A DNA stretch of 64,000 bases, from assembly GCF_003722355.1 (NCBI RefSeq), contig NZ_QWDD01000001.1, positions 1,674,001 to 1,738,000 of the forward strand, written 5' to 3'. Shown in pieces: positions 1 through 7,654 of the stretch. Every line of letters begins with the position of its first letter. The stretch's first letter is position 1. A program made the position numbers and the translations under genes. This DNA comes from Methylocystis hirsuta (GTDB lineage Bacteria; Pseudomonadota; Alphaproteobacteria; Rhizobiales; Beijerinckiaceae). A model generated the notes under the pieces. That model ran no database searches, was not told where the DNA came from, and saw nothing but the letters and a program-made list of their open reading frames with translations.

Positions 1-86
1 ATGGTGGCGACGCCGCCTATGGCGTCGATGAGGCCGCCATAGGCGACCGCATTGTCATGCGTTGCGATATCTCGGGTAATGGACAT
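1..86 (-). CDS. 5' end of an unidentified gene, cut by the window edge
   Basis: An open frame on the minus strand starts at ATG 86-84 and runs off the left edge, giving 28 complete codons that begin [23 protein letters not shown] Shine-Dalgarno motif lies a suitable distance upstream. The frame is divergent from purD, so the 140 bases between them should hold both promoters. The fragment is too short to assign a family. Confidence 0.45.
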   Translation of the reverse strand, partial: MSITRDIATHDNAVAYGGLIDAIGGVAT

Positions 87-100
87 GTGGGACACTCCAG

Positions 101-129
101 CCGCTAGCCCCCGGTCCGATAGCTAGCGG
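101..129. promoter_or_regulatory. Inverted repeat between divergent genes
   Basis: CCGCTAGC at 101-108 and its exact complement GCTAGCGG at 122-129 are separated by 13 bases. The repeat lies in the divergent promoter region before purD, so it could be an operator or a hairpin in a leader. No regulator binding site is recognised. Confidence 0.35.
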
Positions 130-226
130 CGCTTATGCAACGGGCAAGCCTAGCATTTCGGCGGCGGATTGCCTTTTGGCGTCCGCGCGCTCTAGAAGCG
201 GAAACGAAGCAACCGGGCGAGCGTTA

Positions 227-1510
227 ATGAATGTTCTTTTGATCGGATCGGGCGGTCGCGAGCATGCGATCGCCAATGCGCTAACGAAAAGCCCGCTGCT
301 GACGCGGCTCTATATCGCGCCAGGCAATCCGGGGACGGCTCGTGTGGGAGATAACGTCGATCTCGACGTCGCCAACCACCCCGCCGTGATCGATTTTTGT
401 CGGGAGGCGGGAATTGCCCTCGTCGTTGTCGGGCCCGAGCAGCCGCTGATCGGCGGACTCGTCGACGAACTGGAGAAGCACGGGATCCTTGCCTTCGGGC
501 CAACGCAGGCGGCGGCTCAGCTCGAAGGGTCCAAGGGTTTCACCAAGGACTTGTGTCGCGACTACCGGATTCCGACCGCGAGCTATGCGCGGTTTGCTGC
601 GCTTGAGCCGGCGCTAACCTATCTGCGTGAACACGGCGCGCCGATCGTCGTCAAGGCCGACGGACTTGCCGCCGGCAAAGGCGTCGTCGTGGCTCGGACG
701 CTGACGGAAGCGGAGCGCGCCGCGCAGGCGATGTTCGGGGGCGCTTTTGGCCTCTCGGGCGCGGAGGTGGTCATCGAGGAATGTCTCGAAGGCGAAGAGG
801 CGTCGTTCTTTGCAATCTGCGACGGCGTTCGCGCGCTGCCTTTCGCGACGGCGCAGGATCATAAGCGGGTCGGCGAGGGCGATACCGGGCCGAACACCGG
901 CGGCATGGGCGCCTATTCGCCCGCTTCCGTGGTGACGCCAGAAATAGAAGCGCGCGTGATGGCCGAGATTATCGAGCCGACGATGCGCGCCATGCGCGAC
1001 AAGGGCGCACCTTTCAGGGGCGTGCTCTACGCCGGACTCATGCTGACACAGGTGGGGCCAAAGCTCATCGAATACAATTGCCGTTTCGGCGATCCCGAGG
1101 CGCAAGCCATTCTGCCCCGTCTCGAGGGGGATCTTCTCGAGCTGATGCTTGACGCCGCGCGGGGCGAATCGGCTCGGCAGCGACCGCGGTTTTCGCCGCT
1201 CGCGGCGCTGACGGTGGTGCTGGCGGCGAAAAACTATCCGGGAACGCCGATGACCGGATCGGAAATCCGCAATTTGGAATGCGCCGAAGCCGTCGAGGGC
1301 GTCACCATCACCCACGCCGGCACGCGCGAGGAAGGCGGACGCCTGCTCGCCGCCGGCGGGCGCGTGCTGAATGTCACCGCGATGGCCGAAAGCGTCGCCG
1401 AGGCCCAAGCGCGCGCCTATGCGGCGGTCGACCTCATCGATTGGCCGGGCGGGTTTTGCCGCCGCGACATTGGCTGGCGGGAAGTCGCGCGGAAGAAGGT
1501 GGAGCGCTGA
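227..1510 (+). CDS. purD: Phosphoribosylamine--glycine ligase (GAR synthetase)
   Basis: This 427-residue cytoplasmic enzyme joins glycine to phosphoribosylamine with ATP, the second step of de novo purine synthesis. The N-terminus [16 protein letters not shown] is diagnostic. It is followed by an ATP-grasp domain with [15 protein letters not shown], the [21 protein letters not shown] segment, and the metal-binding stretch [15 protein letters not shown]. The length is normal for the family. The frame extends upstream to a TTG at 176, but family alignment begins at ATG 227. It stands alone on this strand, with a divergent partial gene upstream and a convergent AT-rich gene downstream. Confidence 0.97.
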   Translation: MNVLLIGSGGREHAIANALTKSPLLTRLYIAPGNPGTARVGDNVDLDVANHPAVIDFCREAGIALVVVGPEQPLIGGLVDELEKHGILAFGPTQAAAQLEGSKGFTKDLCRDYRIPTASYARFAALEPALTYLREHGAPIVVKADGLAAGKGVVVARTLTEAERAAQAMFGGAFGLSGAEVVIEECLEGEEASFFAICDGVRALPFATAQDHKRVGEGDTGPNTGGMGAYSPASVVTPEIEARVMAEIIEPTMRAMRDKGAPFRGVLYAGLMLTQVGPKLIEYNCRFGDPEAQAILPRLEGDLLELMLDAARGESARQRPRFSPLAALTVVLAAKNYPGTPMTGSEIRNLECAEAVEGVTITHAGTREEGGRLLAAGGRVLNVTAMAESVAEAQARAYAAVDLIDWPGGFCRRDIGWREVARKKVER

Positions 1511-1540
1511 GAAGGTCTCTCGCCAGCGCCGTGCCCGCGA

Positions 1541-2587
1541 TCAACGCACAAACCGCTCTACCTCCAAAAGGTAGTATAGGCCGTTCTTTTCGTGCCGATC
1601 CCGTACATCTCTTGCCGCTTGTAACTCTTTCGATGCAGCATCCGCTAGCTTGACGAGCCCTCCGACGGCGGCTCCGGCTGTCCCACTACTTAGAAATCCT
1701 GCAGCAATTGCTCCTCCGACTGCTGCTGCGTCAGCGGCGCGCACACTCCAAGGCCGGTTTGATTTCTTTATGTCCGCACGTAGCTCTTCGAGCGCGGGAC
1801 GGATCTCGGTCGCGACGAAAAACTCGGTTCGCTCTGCAATATGATGCGTATCTCCATCCTTAATCATACTGTCTAGTTTCGCCACGTATTTCAACATACT
1901 GCGACGAAACGCGTGCAGATTTTTTTCGTTCTGGGCGCGAAAATCCACAAGCTGTCCCGGCGTCATAGCGCACACTTCAGGCAGCACCACGCGTGCGGAA
2001 TGGATTGCAAGCATGGTGGTAAGCGCGGATATGTCTCCCTTCGGAGAGACCGCGCGCATTCCGGGTAGCTCAAGTGACTTGTCATCGTTGACGAGGGGTA
2101 TACCCGTCGCCGACGATTTCATTATAGTTCCGCCGAGATAGTGATAAGTTCCTGGGTATATTACTTCTTCTTCGCTGCCAGGAAGCCCCTTGAAAACGGT
2201 GGTGTCGAAAATCGGCTGCCACCCTTCTGGTCGAGGTCCATGTATGGCATCATATATCTCGTCCACCGAATAGTTCGGGTCGAATTCGCGACGGCGGGCT
2301 GCGTCGGGACTCGCTTCAAACTCGCAAAACGTCTCGAGTTCCGGAAGGGTATTAAGACACTTTAGCATCCCAATGAGTAACTTCGTTTCGTATCTATCGT
2401 CGTCTAATTGCTCGAGTCGCAGAATTTCCATTGCAAGTTCATTAGGATCGTACCCACCCCGAGGAAGGTATACGCCTGGGAAATGCACCTTATCGAAAAT
2501 CACACCCAGCATCGTGAATACATGCGCATTACGCGGGATAGGCGCTGAGTAATATATCGTTTCAAGTAAAGGCGAATCAGCGATCAC
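1541..2587 (-). CDS. Hypothetical protein, possibly membrane-interacting, AT-richer than neighbours
   Basis: This 348-residue protein is not recognised. A canonical AAGGAG (complement of 2595-2600) sits seven bases before GTG 2587-2585, favouring that start over ATG 2629. The body is mixed acidic/hydrophobic without obvious catalytic motifs. Near the C-terminus is a small-residue hydrophobic segment (AAAVGGAIAAGFLSSGTAG and on through AAVGGLVKL), reminiscent of a glycine-zipper or membrane-inserting helix pair, followed by a charged amphipathic tail. Codon use and base composition are visibly less GC-rich than purD on one side and the TPM genes on the other, suggesting transfer. It follows the TPM gene stop closely on the same strand, so it may be read from that operon. 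Confidence 0.7.
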   Translation of the reverse strand: MIADSPLLETIYYSAPIPRNAHVFTMLGVIFDKVHFPGVYLPRGGYDPNELAMEILRLEQLDDDRYETKLLIGMLKCLNTLPELETFCEFEASPDAARRREFDPNYSVDEIYDAIHGPRPEGWQPIFDTTVFKGLPGSEEEVIYPGTYHYLGGTIMKSSATGIPLVNDDKSLELPGMRAVSPKGDISALTTMLAIHSARVVLPEVCAMTPGQLVDFRAQNEKNLHAFRRSMLKYVAKLDSMIKDGDTHHIAERTEFFVATEIRPALEELRADIKKSNRPWSVRAADAAAVGGAIAAGFLSSGTAGAAVGGLVKLADAASKELQAARDVRDRHEKNGLYYLLEVERFVR

Positions 2588-2633
2588 CAATTGTCTCCTT
2601 GGGCAAAAATCTACTTGCACGGCTACCATCTCG

Positions 2634-3242
2634 TTAAATCACGTAAATCTTATCCGGCAGTTCGTCGCCGCTCGCTCCAGGCGGCGCATGTTTCGCCAAG
2701 AGTCGCGCGCATTCCTCGATCGCCGCGACAAAGCCGTCCGCCACTCTCTCGCGCCGTATGTCTTCCAGCAGCAGATCCAGCGCGCCCTGCCATTCGTCAT
2801 TACTGATCTTTGCGGCGATGGCCTCGTCGGCGACAATGCGCGCATAACGCTCCGCGAAAGAGACGAATATGAGCACGCCCATGCGCGCCGTGGTCGCCGA
2901 AACGCCGCGCGAGAAAAATTGCTCGATCGCCTCGCGCGCGGCGCGGGCGCGCTTGACAGCGCGCGGCGTCAAGAAATAGCGCGCCGGCCCCCATGAAACG
3001 ACGAGCGTCGCGACGATAAAGATGGCGATCTGCGCTGCAAAAATCTCACGAGGCGAAAGATCGGTGAAAAGCAGCATGGGCCAAGGCGACGCTAGCGCGA
3101 TAAATGCGCCCCAGAGCGGCGGCACGAAGGCGTAATCCGATGAGCGGCGCGCCAGCACGCAGACGATCTCGCCGGAGGTTTTGTCTTCGGCCCGACGAAT
3201 AGCCTCCGCGATGCGCTCGAAGTCGTCCGCCGTGAACTGCAT
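2634..3242 (-). CDS. TPM-domain protein, small membrane member
   Basis: The 202-residue protein begins MQFTADDFERIAEAIRRAEDKTSGEIVCVL, typical of the TPM (TLP18.3/Psb32/MOLO-1) fold with its conserved E-I-V strand. Two hydrophobic segments (about residues 45-85) follow, then a second half with VLIFVSFAERYARIVADEAIAAKI, a repeated TPM hallmark. Function in bacteria is unsettled; an envelope role is likely. The start ATG overlaps the stop of the upstream YgcG-like gene in a TGATG arrangement, so the pair is translationally coupled and its products probably act together. The upstream extension of the frame is antisense-like arginine-rich sequence and was discarded. Confidence 0.88.
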   Translation of the reverse strand: MQFTADDFERIAEAIRRAEDKTSGEIVCVLARRSSDYAFVPPLWGAFIALASPWPMLLFTDLSPREIFAAQIAIFIVATLVVSWGPARYFLTPRAVKRARAAREAIEQFFSRGVSATTARMGVLIFVSFAERYARIVADEAIAAKISNDEWQGALDLLLEDIRRERVADGFVAAIEECARLLAKHAPPGASGDELPDKIYVI

Positions 3243-4030
3243 CACCAATCCCCCGAAGCGCCGCCGCCGCCGGACGAGCCGCCGCCGCCAGAGAATCCGC
3301 CGCCGTCTCCGAAACCGCCTCCCCCTCTCCACCCGCCGCTGGAATCATCCCCCAAGAAGCCGCCGCTCGGGGGCAGCACGATGATCGGCAGTCCGCCGCG
3401 CCTGTAACGCCGGTCGTACCGTTGGCTGCCGCGCGCGCTACGCGCCATCCAGACCACGATGAACAGAAACAGGGCGAAAAAAATGAGCGGGGAAAGCTCA
3501 TCGAAGGTCGTGGACTGTGGCCCCCGCGCGCGTTTCGTCCATTCGGCGGAATCGCCGGAGAGCACCTCGATGATCCCCTCGACGCCGCGTTCGATTCCCG
3601 CGCCGTAGTCTCGCGCTTTGAATCGCGGCGCCACCGCGCTCGTCAAAATGATCTTCGACAGCGCGTCGGTGAGCGTTCCTTCCAGGCCGTAGCCGACTTC
3701 GATGCGCATTTTGCGCTCGTTCGGCGCGACCAGAAACAGAACGCCATTGTTCTTTTTTGCTTCGCCGAGCTTCCAAGCGCGAAACAGGCCATTGGCATAG
3801 GTTTCGACGTCCAGCCCGTCCAGCGAATCGACCGAGGCGACGACGAGCTGAATGCCGGATTTATCCTCGAGATCCCTCAGCTTTGTCTCGATCGCGCTTC
3901 TTGTCGACGGCGGAATGATATTGGCCTGATCGACCACTCGACCGGTAAGCGGCGGATAGTTCGCCGCCGCAAAGGCCAGCGAGGCGATGAAAAAGAGGAG
4001 CGGCGCGAGCCAGCGCGCGGCGCCCCGCAT
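3242..4030 (-). CDS. YgcG family TPM-domain protein with glycine-rich tail
   Basis: The product has 262 residues: a signal peptide (hydrophobic run ending AFAA), a TPM domain starting NYPPLTGRVVDQANIIPP and containing KSGIQLVVASVDSL and NNGVLFLVAPNERKMRIEVGYGLEG, one transmembrane helix (LIFFALFLFIVVWMA), and a C-terminal tail made of Gly/Ser blocks ending GASGDW. This is the standard YgcG layout, secreted and membrane-anchored. The start at 4030 is chosen because a GAAGG motif precedes it; the alternative ATG at 4048 would overlap the regulator gene and lacks a ribosome site. Confidence 0.9.
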   Translation of the reverse strand: MRGAARWLAPLLFFIASLAFAAANYPPLTGRVVDQANIIPPSTRSAIETKLRDLEDKSGIQLVVASVDSLDGLDVETYANGLFRAWKLGEAKKNNGVLFLVAPNERKMRIEVGYGLEGTLTDALSKIILTSAVAPRFKARDYGAGIERGVEGIIEVLSGDSAEWTKRARGPQSTTFDELSPLIFFALFLFIVVWMARSARGSQRYDRRYRRGGLPIIVLPPSGGFLGDDSSGGWRGGGGFGDGGGFSGGGGSSGGGGASGDW

Positions 4031-4032
4031 CG

Positions 4033-4464
4033 CTATTTGCCTTCGCATCGGGCGCAGCGCCCGGCGATTTCAACGACGCGCGTGCGGGCGCTGAAATGCG
4101 CCGCGCCTATAAGCGTCGCAAGCTCGCGGGCGAAGCCTGGCGACGTCGCCTCTTTCACCTCGCCGCATTGCTCGCAAATGATGAAAACCACCGGCTCCTC
4201 GGCCTCATGCGCGTGGCCGCAGACGATATAGGCGTTTTTCGACGCAAGCCGATGCGCGAGGCCGTTGTCCATGAGATAGCCGAGCGCGCGATAGACGGAG
4301 ACGGGCGCGGGCCGCTTGCCCTCTTCGTCGGCCATGAGGTCGATCATCTCATAAGCGCCGACCGGCCGGTTCGCTTGCGTGAGAATGTCGAGCGCCCGGC
4401 GGCGCGCGGGGGTCAGGCCGGCGACTTTGGGCCGTGTGGGATTTTTCGTCGAACGGCTGCTCAT
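4033..4464 (-). CDS. zur: Fur family transcriptional regulator, Zur-type
   Basis: This is a 143-residue winged-helix metalloregulator. The N-terminal DNA-binding part contains LTPARRRALDILTQANRPVGAYEMIDLM and PVSVYRALGYLMDNGLAHRL. The C-terminal part carries CGHAHEAEEPVVFIICEQCGEV and a final CARCEG, the two CxxC pairs that bind structural zinc. The VYRAL variant and the overall similarity to Zur rather than Fur or Irr suggest zinc sensing, but the subtype is inferred. It lies only a few bases before the YgcG gene on the same strand. Confidence 0.85.
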   Translation of the reverse strand: MSSRSTKNPTRPKVAGLTPARRRALDILTQANRPVGAYEMIDLMADEEGKRPAPVSVYRALGYLMDNGLAHRLASKNAYIVCGHAHEAEEPVVFIICEQCGEVKEATSPGFARELATLIGAAHFSARTRVVEIAGRCARCEGK

Positions 4465-4503
4465 TGCGTCAATTTAGGGGGCTCCGACGTAAAAAACGAG
4501 GCT

Positions 4504-4989
4504 TTAGCGCTTGGCGCAGGCTGCGGCGAATTTCTTGAATTTCTCCGTCGCGGCGGCGAGGGGCGCCGTGCGCTTGGCCCCGCCGACGGCGATGTCGAGC
4601 GTTTCCCCGCCGGCCATCGCCGCGAAGATCGGGTCTTTCGCCGGCAGGCGCCCTTCGAAGCTCGGCACGCCGGCTTCTTCATTGGGGACGAGCTTGCCGG
4701 CGACCTTCGCCGTCTTTTCGCCGACGGAAAGGATCGCCGTCGCCTTGTCTCCCGCTTTAAGCTTGTCGCTGGTTTCGGCGACCCAGATTTTGACCAAGCC
4801 GCTCCCTGGCGCGCAGGTGAAGCTGCCAAGGCTGTCGTCGGTCTCCGGCACCCCATAGCCGAGATAGATGCTGTCGGCGTCTTTTTCCTCCAGACCGCCG
4901 AGCGTCCATACCCGCTGGTCGGTCTGCGCGCAGAGGCCCGTCAGCCCCAGGAAAGACAGGACGCCCGCCAGGGCGAATGTTCGCTTCAC
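4504..4989 (-). CDS. Exported hypothetical protein
   Basis: This 161-residue protein has an N-terminal signal peptide ([21 protein letters not shown]), so it is probably periplasmic. The start is GTG 4989-4987, chosen because AGGAG lies eight bases upstream; further upstream codons are arginine-rich non-coding sequence. The mature part contains single cysteines (SFTCAPGSG and KFAAACAKR) that could form a disulfide. No known domain is recognised. It faces away from argG, which starts about 100 bases off on the other strand. Confidence 0.75.
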   Translation of the reverse strand: MKRTFALAGVLSFLGLTGLCAQTDQRVWTLGGLEEKDADSIYLGYGVPETDDSLGSFTCAPGSGLVKIWVAETSDKLKAGDKATAILSVGEKTAKVAGKLVPNEEAGVPSFEGRLPAKDPIFAAMAGGETLDIAVGGAKRTAPLAAATEKFKKFAAACAKR

Positions 4990-5093
4990 GCCGTTTCTCC
5001 TGCGCGGACGTGGGCCGCGTCGCGCCGCCTTGCGCTCGGGCCCGCGGCGCCTATAGTCCGCGCGCAATCGCCTCCCGCCGAGCCAGAGCCAAA

Positions 5094-6332
5094 ATGACCC
5101 GCCAGAAAAAAGAAATCAAACGCGTCGTCCTCGCCTATTCCGGAGGGCTCGATACCTCGATCATTCTCAAATGGCTGCAGACGACCTATGGCGCGGAAGT
5201 GATCACCTTCACCGCCGACCTCGGCCAGGGCGAGGAGCTTGAGCCGGCGCGCGCCAAGGCGCTGCTTCTGGGCGTGAAGCCGGAAAACATTTTTATCGAG
5301 GATTTGCGCGAGGAATTCGTGCGCGACTATGTCTTCCCGATGTTTCGCGCCAACGCGCAATATGAGGGGCTCTATCTGCTCGGCACGTCGATCGCGCGTC
5401 CGCTCATCGCCAAAAAGCAGATCGAGATCGCCAGAAAGCTCGGCGCCGACGCCGTTTCTCACGGCTCGACCGGCAAGGGCAATGACCAGGTCCGCTACGA
5501 GCTCGCCTATTACGCGCTGGAGCCCGACATTACGGTGATCGCGCCCTGGCGCGAATGGGAGTTCGTCTCGCGCGGCGATCTTCTCGCCTTCGCCGAAAAG
5601 AACCAGATACCGATCGCCAAGGACAAGCGCGGCGAGGCGCCCTTTTCGACCGACGCCAATCTTCTGCACACCTCGTCGGAAGGCAAGGTGCTGGAAGACC
5701 CGAGCCAGGAGACGCCGGATTACGTCTATTCGCGCACCGGCAATCCCGAGGATGCGCCGGACGCGCCGCAATATGTCACGATCGATTTCGAGAAGGGCGA
5801 CGCGGTCGCAGTGGACGGCGTCAAGCTTTCGCCTGCGGCGCTTCTCGCCAAGCTCAATGATCTGGGGCGTCTTCACGGGATCGGGCGACTCGATCTTGTC
5901 GAAAATCGCTTCGTCGGCATGAAATCGCGCGGCATGTATGAAACGCCCGGCGGCGCGATTCTGCTCGTCGCGCACCGCGGAATCGAGAGCCTGACGCTCG
6001 ACCGCGGCGCCGCGCATCTCAAAGACGAGCTGATGCCGCGCTACGCCGAACTGATCTATAACGGCTTCTGGTTCGCGCCGGAGCGCGAGATGCTGCAGGC
6101 CGCGATCGACAAGAGCCAGGAGCATGTCACCGGCCGCGTGCGCATCAAGCTCTACAAGGGGTCGGCGACGCTTGTCGGTCGCGAAAGCCCCTGGTCGCTT
6201 TACGACCAGGAGCTCGTGACTTTCGAAGAAGGCGGAACCTACGATCAACGCGACGCGGAAGGCTTCATCAAGCTCAACGCCCTGCGGCTGCGCACGCTGG
6301 CGAAGCGCGCCGCGCGCGGGGCGAAACAATAA
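5094..6332 (+). CDS. argG: Argininosuccinate synthase
   Basis: The 412-residue cytoplasmic enzyme condenses citrulline and aspartate with ATP in arginine biosynthesis. The PP-loop motif [15 protein letters not shown] is at residues 14-28. Also present are [18 protein letters not shown], the [18 protein letters not shown] segment and the C-terminal [17 protein letters not shown]. The ATG at 5094 matches the family N-terminus; the longer frame reading from 4977 is spurious. It is monocistronic as seen here. Confidence 0.98.
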   Translation: MTRQKKEIKRVVLAYSGGLDTSIILKWLQTTYGAEVITFTADLGQGEELEPARAKALLLGVKPENIFIEDLREEFVRDYVFPMFRANAQYEGLYLLGTSIARPLIAKKQIEIARKLGADAVSHGSTGKGNDQVRYELAYYALEPDITVIAPWREWEFVSRGDLLAFAEKNQIPIAKDKRGEAPFSTDANLLHTSSEGKVLEDPSQETPDYVYSRTGNPEDAPDAPQYVTIDFEKGDAVAVDGVKLSPAALLAKLNDLGRLHGIGRLDLVENRFVGMKSRGMYETPGGAILLVAHRGIESLTLDRGAAHLKDELMPRYAELIYNGFWFAPEREMLQAAIDKSQEHVTGRVRIKLYKGSATLVGRESPWSLYDQELVTFEEGGTYDQRDAEGFIKLNALRLRTLAKRAARGAKQ

Positions 6333-6370
6333 CGAACCGTGCGAATGCATTTTTCGCGAAACGCCTAACG

Positions 6371-6480
6371 CCTCCCTCTCCCGCGAAGCGGGGGAGGGTA
6401 CGGGAGGGGGCATAATTCGAGCCGAGCGCAAACCGCATCGCCCCCTCTCCAACTCTCCACCGCTTCGCGGGAGAGAGAGC
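6371..6480. repeat. Intergenic palindromic repeat element
   Basis: Two imperfect inverted copies of about 40 bases face each other. The left arm reads CCTCCCTCTCCCGCGAAGCG and onward to 6411; the right arm, on the other strand, begins at 6480 with the same TCTCCCGCGAAGCGG core. Each arm is itself a short hairpin. This form (CTCTCCCGC...GCGGGAGAG) is a common dispersed repeat in alphaproteobacterial intergenic regions. It lies just after argG and could also end transcription there. Confidence 0.7.
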
Positions 6481-6501
6481 GATTGCGCGGCGGAGAAACG
6501 C

Positions 6502-7596
6502 GTGCCGCTGGATCAAGACGCAGCTGCGCGAATTCGCGCGCCGTCGCGCACGCTTACCTCGCTCGCCGATCTGGTTGACGCGCGCCTCATGAGCGAGGTC
6601 GACGGTCTCGATCAGGTGGCGCAGCGCTACAGCATCGCCGTCACGCCGGAGATCGTGGCGCTGATCGACCGCGCCGATCCGGATGATCCGATTGCGCGAC
6701 AGTTTATCCCCGATCTTCGCGAGGCCGTGACGACGCCGCAGGAACGCGCCGATCCGATCGGCGACGACGCCCATTCGCCGCTGCCAGGGCTCGTGCATCG
6801 CTATCCCGATCGCGTGCTCTTAAAGCTGCTGTCGGTCTGTCCCGTCTACTGCCGTTTTTGTTTTCGGCGCGAGACCGTGGGGCGCGGCAAGGGCGATCTG
6901 CTGCTTGAGCGTCATGTCACGGCGGCGCTCGACTATATCGCCGCCCATCCGCAGATTTTCGAGGTCATCCTCACTGGCGGCGATCCCTTGATGCTGTCGG
7001 CGCGTCGCCTCGGCGCCGTGTCGCGCCGGCTTGCCGAGATCCCGCACGTGCGGCTGTTACGCGTCCATACGCGCGCGCCGACGGTCGCGCCCGATCTCGT
7101 GACGCGCGATCGGCTTGCCGCGCTTCGCGAAAGCGGCAAGACGCTTTTCGTCGCCTTGCATGTCAATCATGCGCGCGAATTGACCGAACCGGCGCGCGCG
7201 GCGATCGCTCGGTTGCGCGAGACAGGCGCAGTCCTTCTCTCCCAGACCGTGCTGCTCAAAGGCGTCAATGACAATGTCGACGTCTTGGAGCGGTTGATGC
7301 GCGATTTGGCAGGTTTGGGCATTCGGCCCTATTATCTGCACCATCCTGATCTCGCGCCGGGGACCGCGCATTTTCGGCTCAGCCTGGCGGCGGGCAGGCG
7401 AATCTACGCAGAGCTCTCGCGCCGCGTGACCAGCGTTGCGCTGCCGGCCTATGTGCTCGACATTCCCGGCGGGTTCGGCAAGGCGCGGGTCGCCGAGGGC
7501 GCCGCCGCGCCGGACGGGCAGGGGGGATGGACCGTGGTCGACCGGAACGGCGACAAGCGGTCCTACCACGACGCACTCGAACCGCCGCAAGATTGA
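6502..7596 (+). CDS. KamA-family radical SAM protein (lysine 2,3-aminomutase-like)
   Basis: This 364-residue protein has the radical SAM cluster motif CPVYCRFCFRRE (C-x3-C-x2-C) at residues about 114-120, preceded by the family-specific SPLPGLVHRYPDRVLLKL. It is followed by ILTGGDPLMLS and RVHTRAPTV, which bind SAM and PLP in the lysine aminomutase/EpmB group. EpmB enzymes convert lysine to beta-lysine for modification of elongation factor P; neither efp nor epmA is adjacent, so this role is inferred. The GTG start at 6502 follows GGAGAAACGC. Confidence 0.88.
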   Translation: MPLDQDAAARIRAPSRTLTSLADLVDARLMSEVDGLDQVAQRYSIAVTPEIVALIDRADPDDPIARQFIPDLREAVTTPQERADPIGDDAHSPLPGLVHRYPDRVLLKLLSVCPVYCRFCFRRETVGRGKGDLLLERHVTAALDYIAAHPQIFEVILTGGDPLMLSARRLGAVSRRLAEIPHVRLLRVHTRAPTVAPDLVTRDRLAALRESGKTLFVALHVNHARELTEPARAAIARLRETGAVLLSQTVLLKGVNDNVDVLERLMRDLAGLGIRPYYLHHPDLAPGTAHFRLSLAAGRRIYAELSRRVTSVALPAYVLDIPGGFGKARVAEGAAAPDGQGGWTVVDRNGDKRSYHDALEPPQD

Positions 7597-7654
7597 CCTT
7601 TCGTCCGCGTGCTCGAAACCGATTTGATCGGCTCGCTCCACTTAAGGAACGCAT

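Noticed and set aside
4986..6452. 488-codon minus-strand frame opposite argG
   Set aside because: Shadow frame; argG is certain and the antisense product shows no family features.
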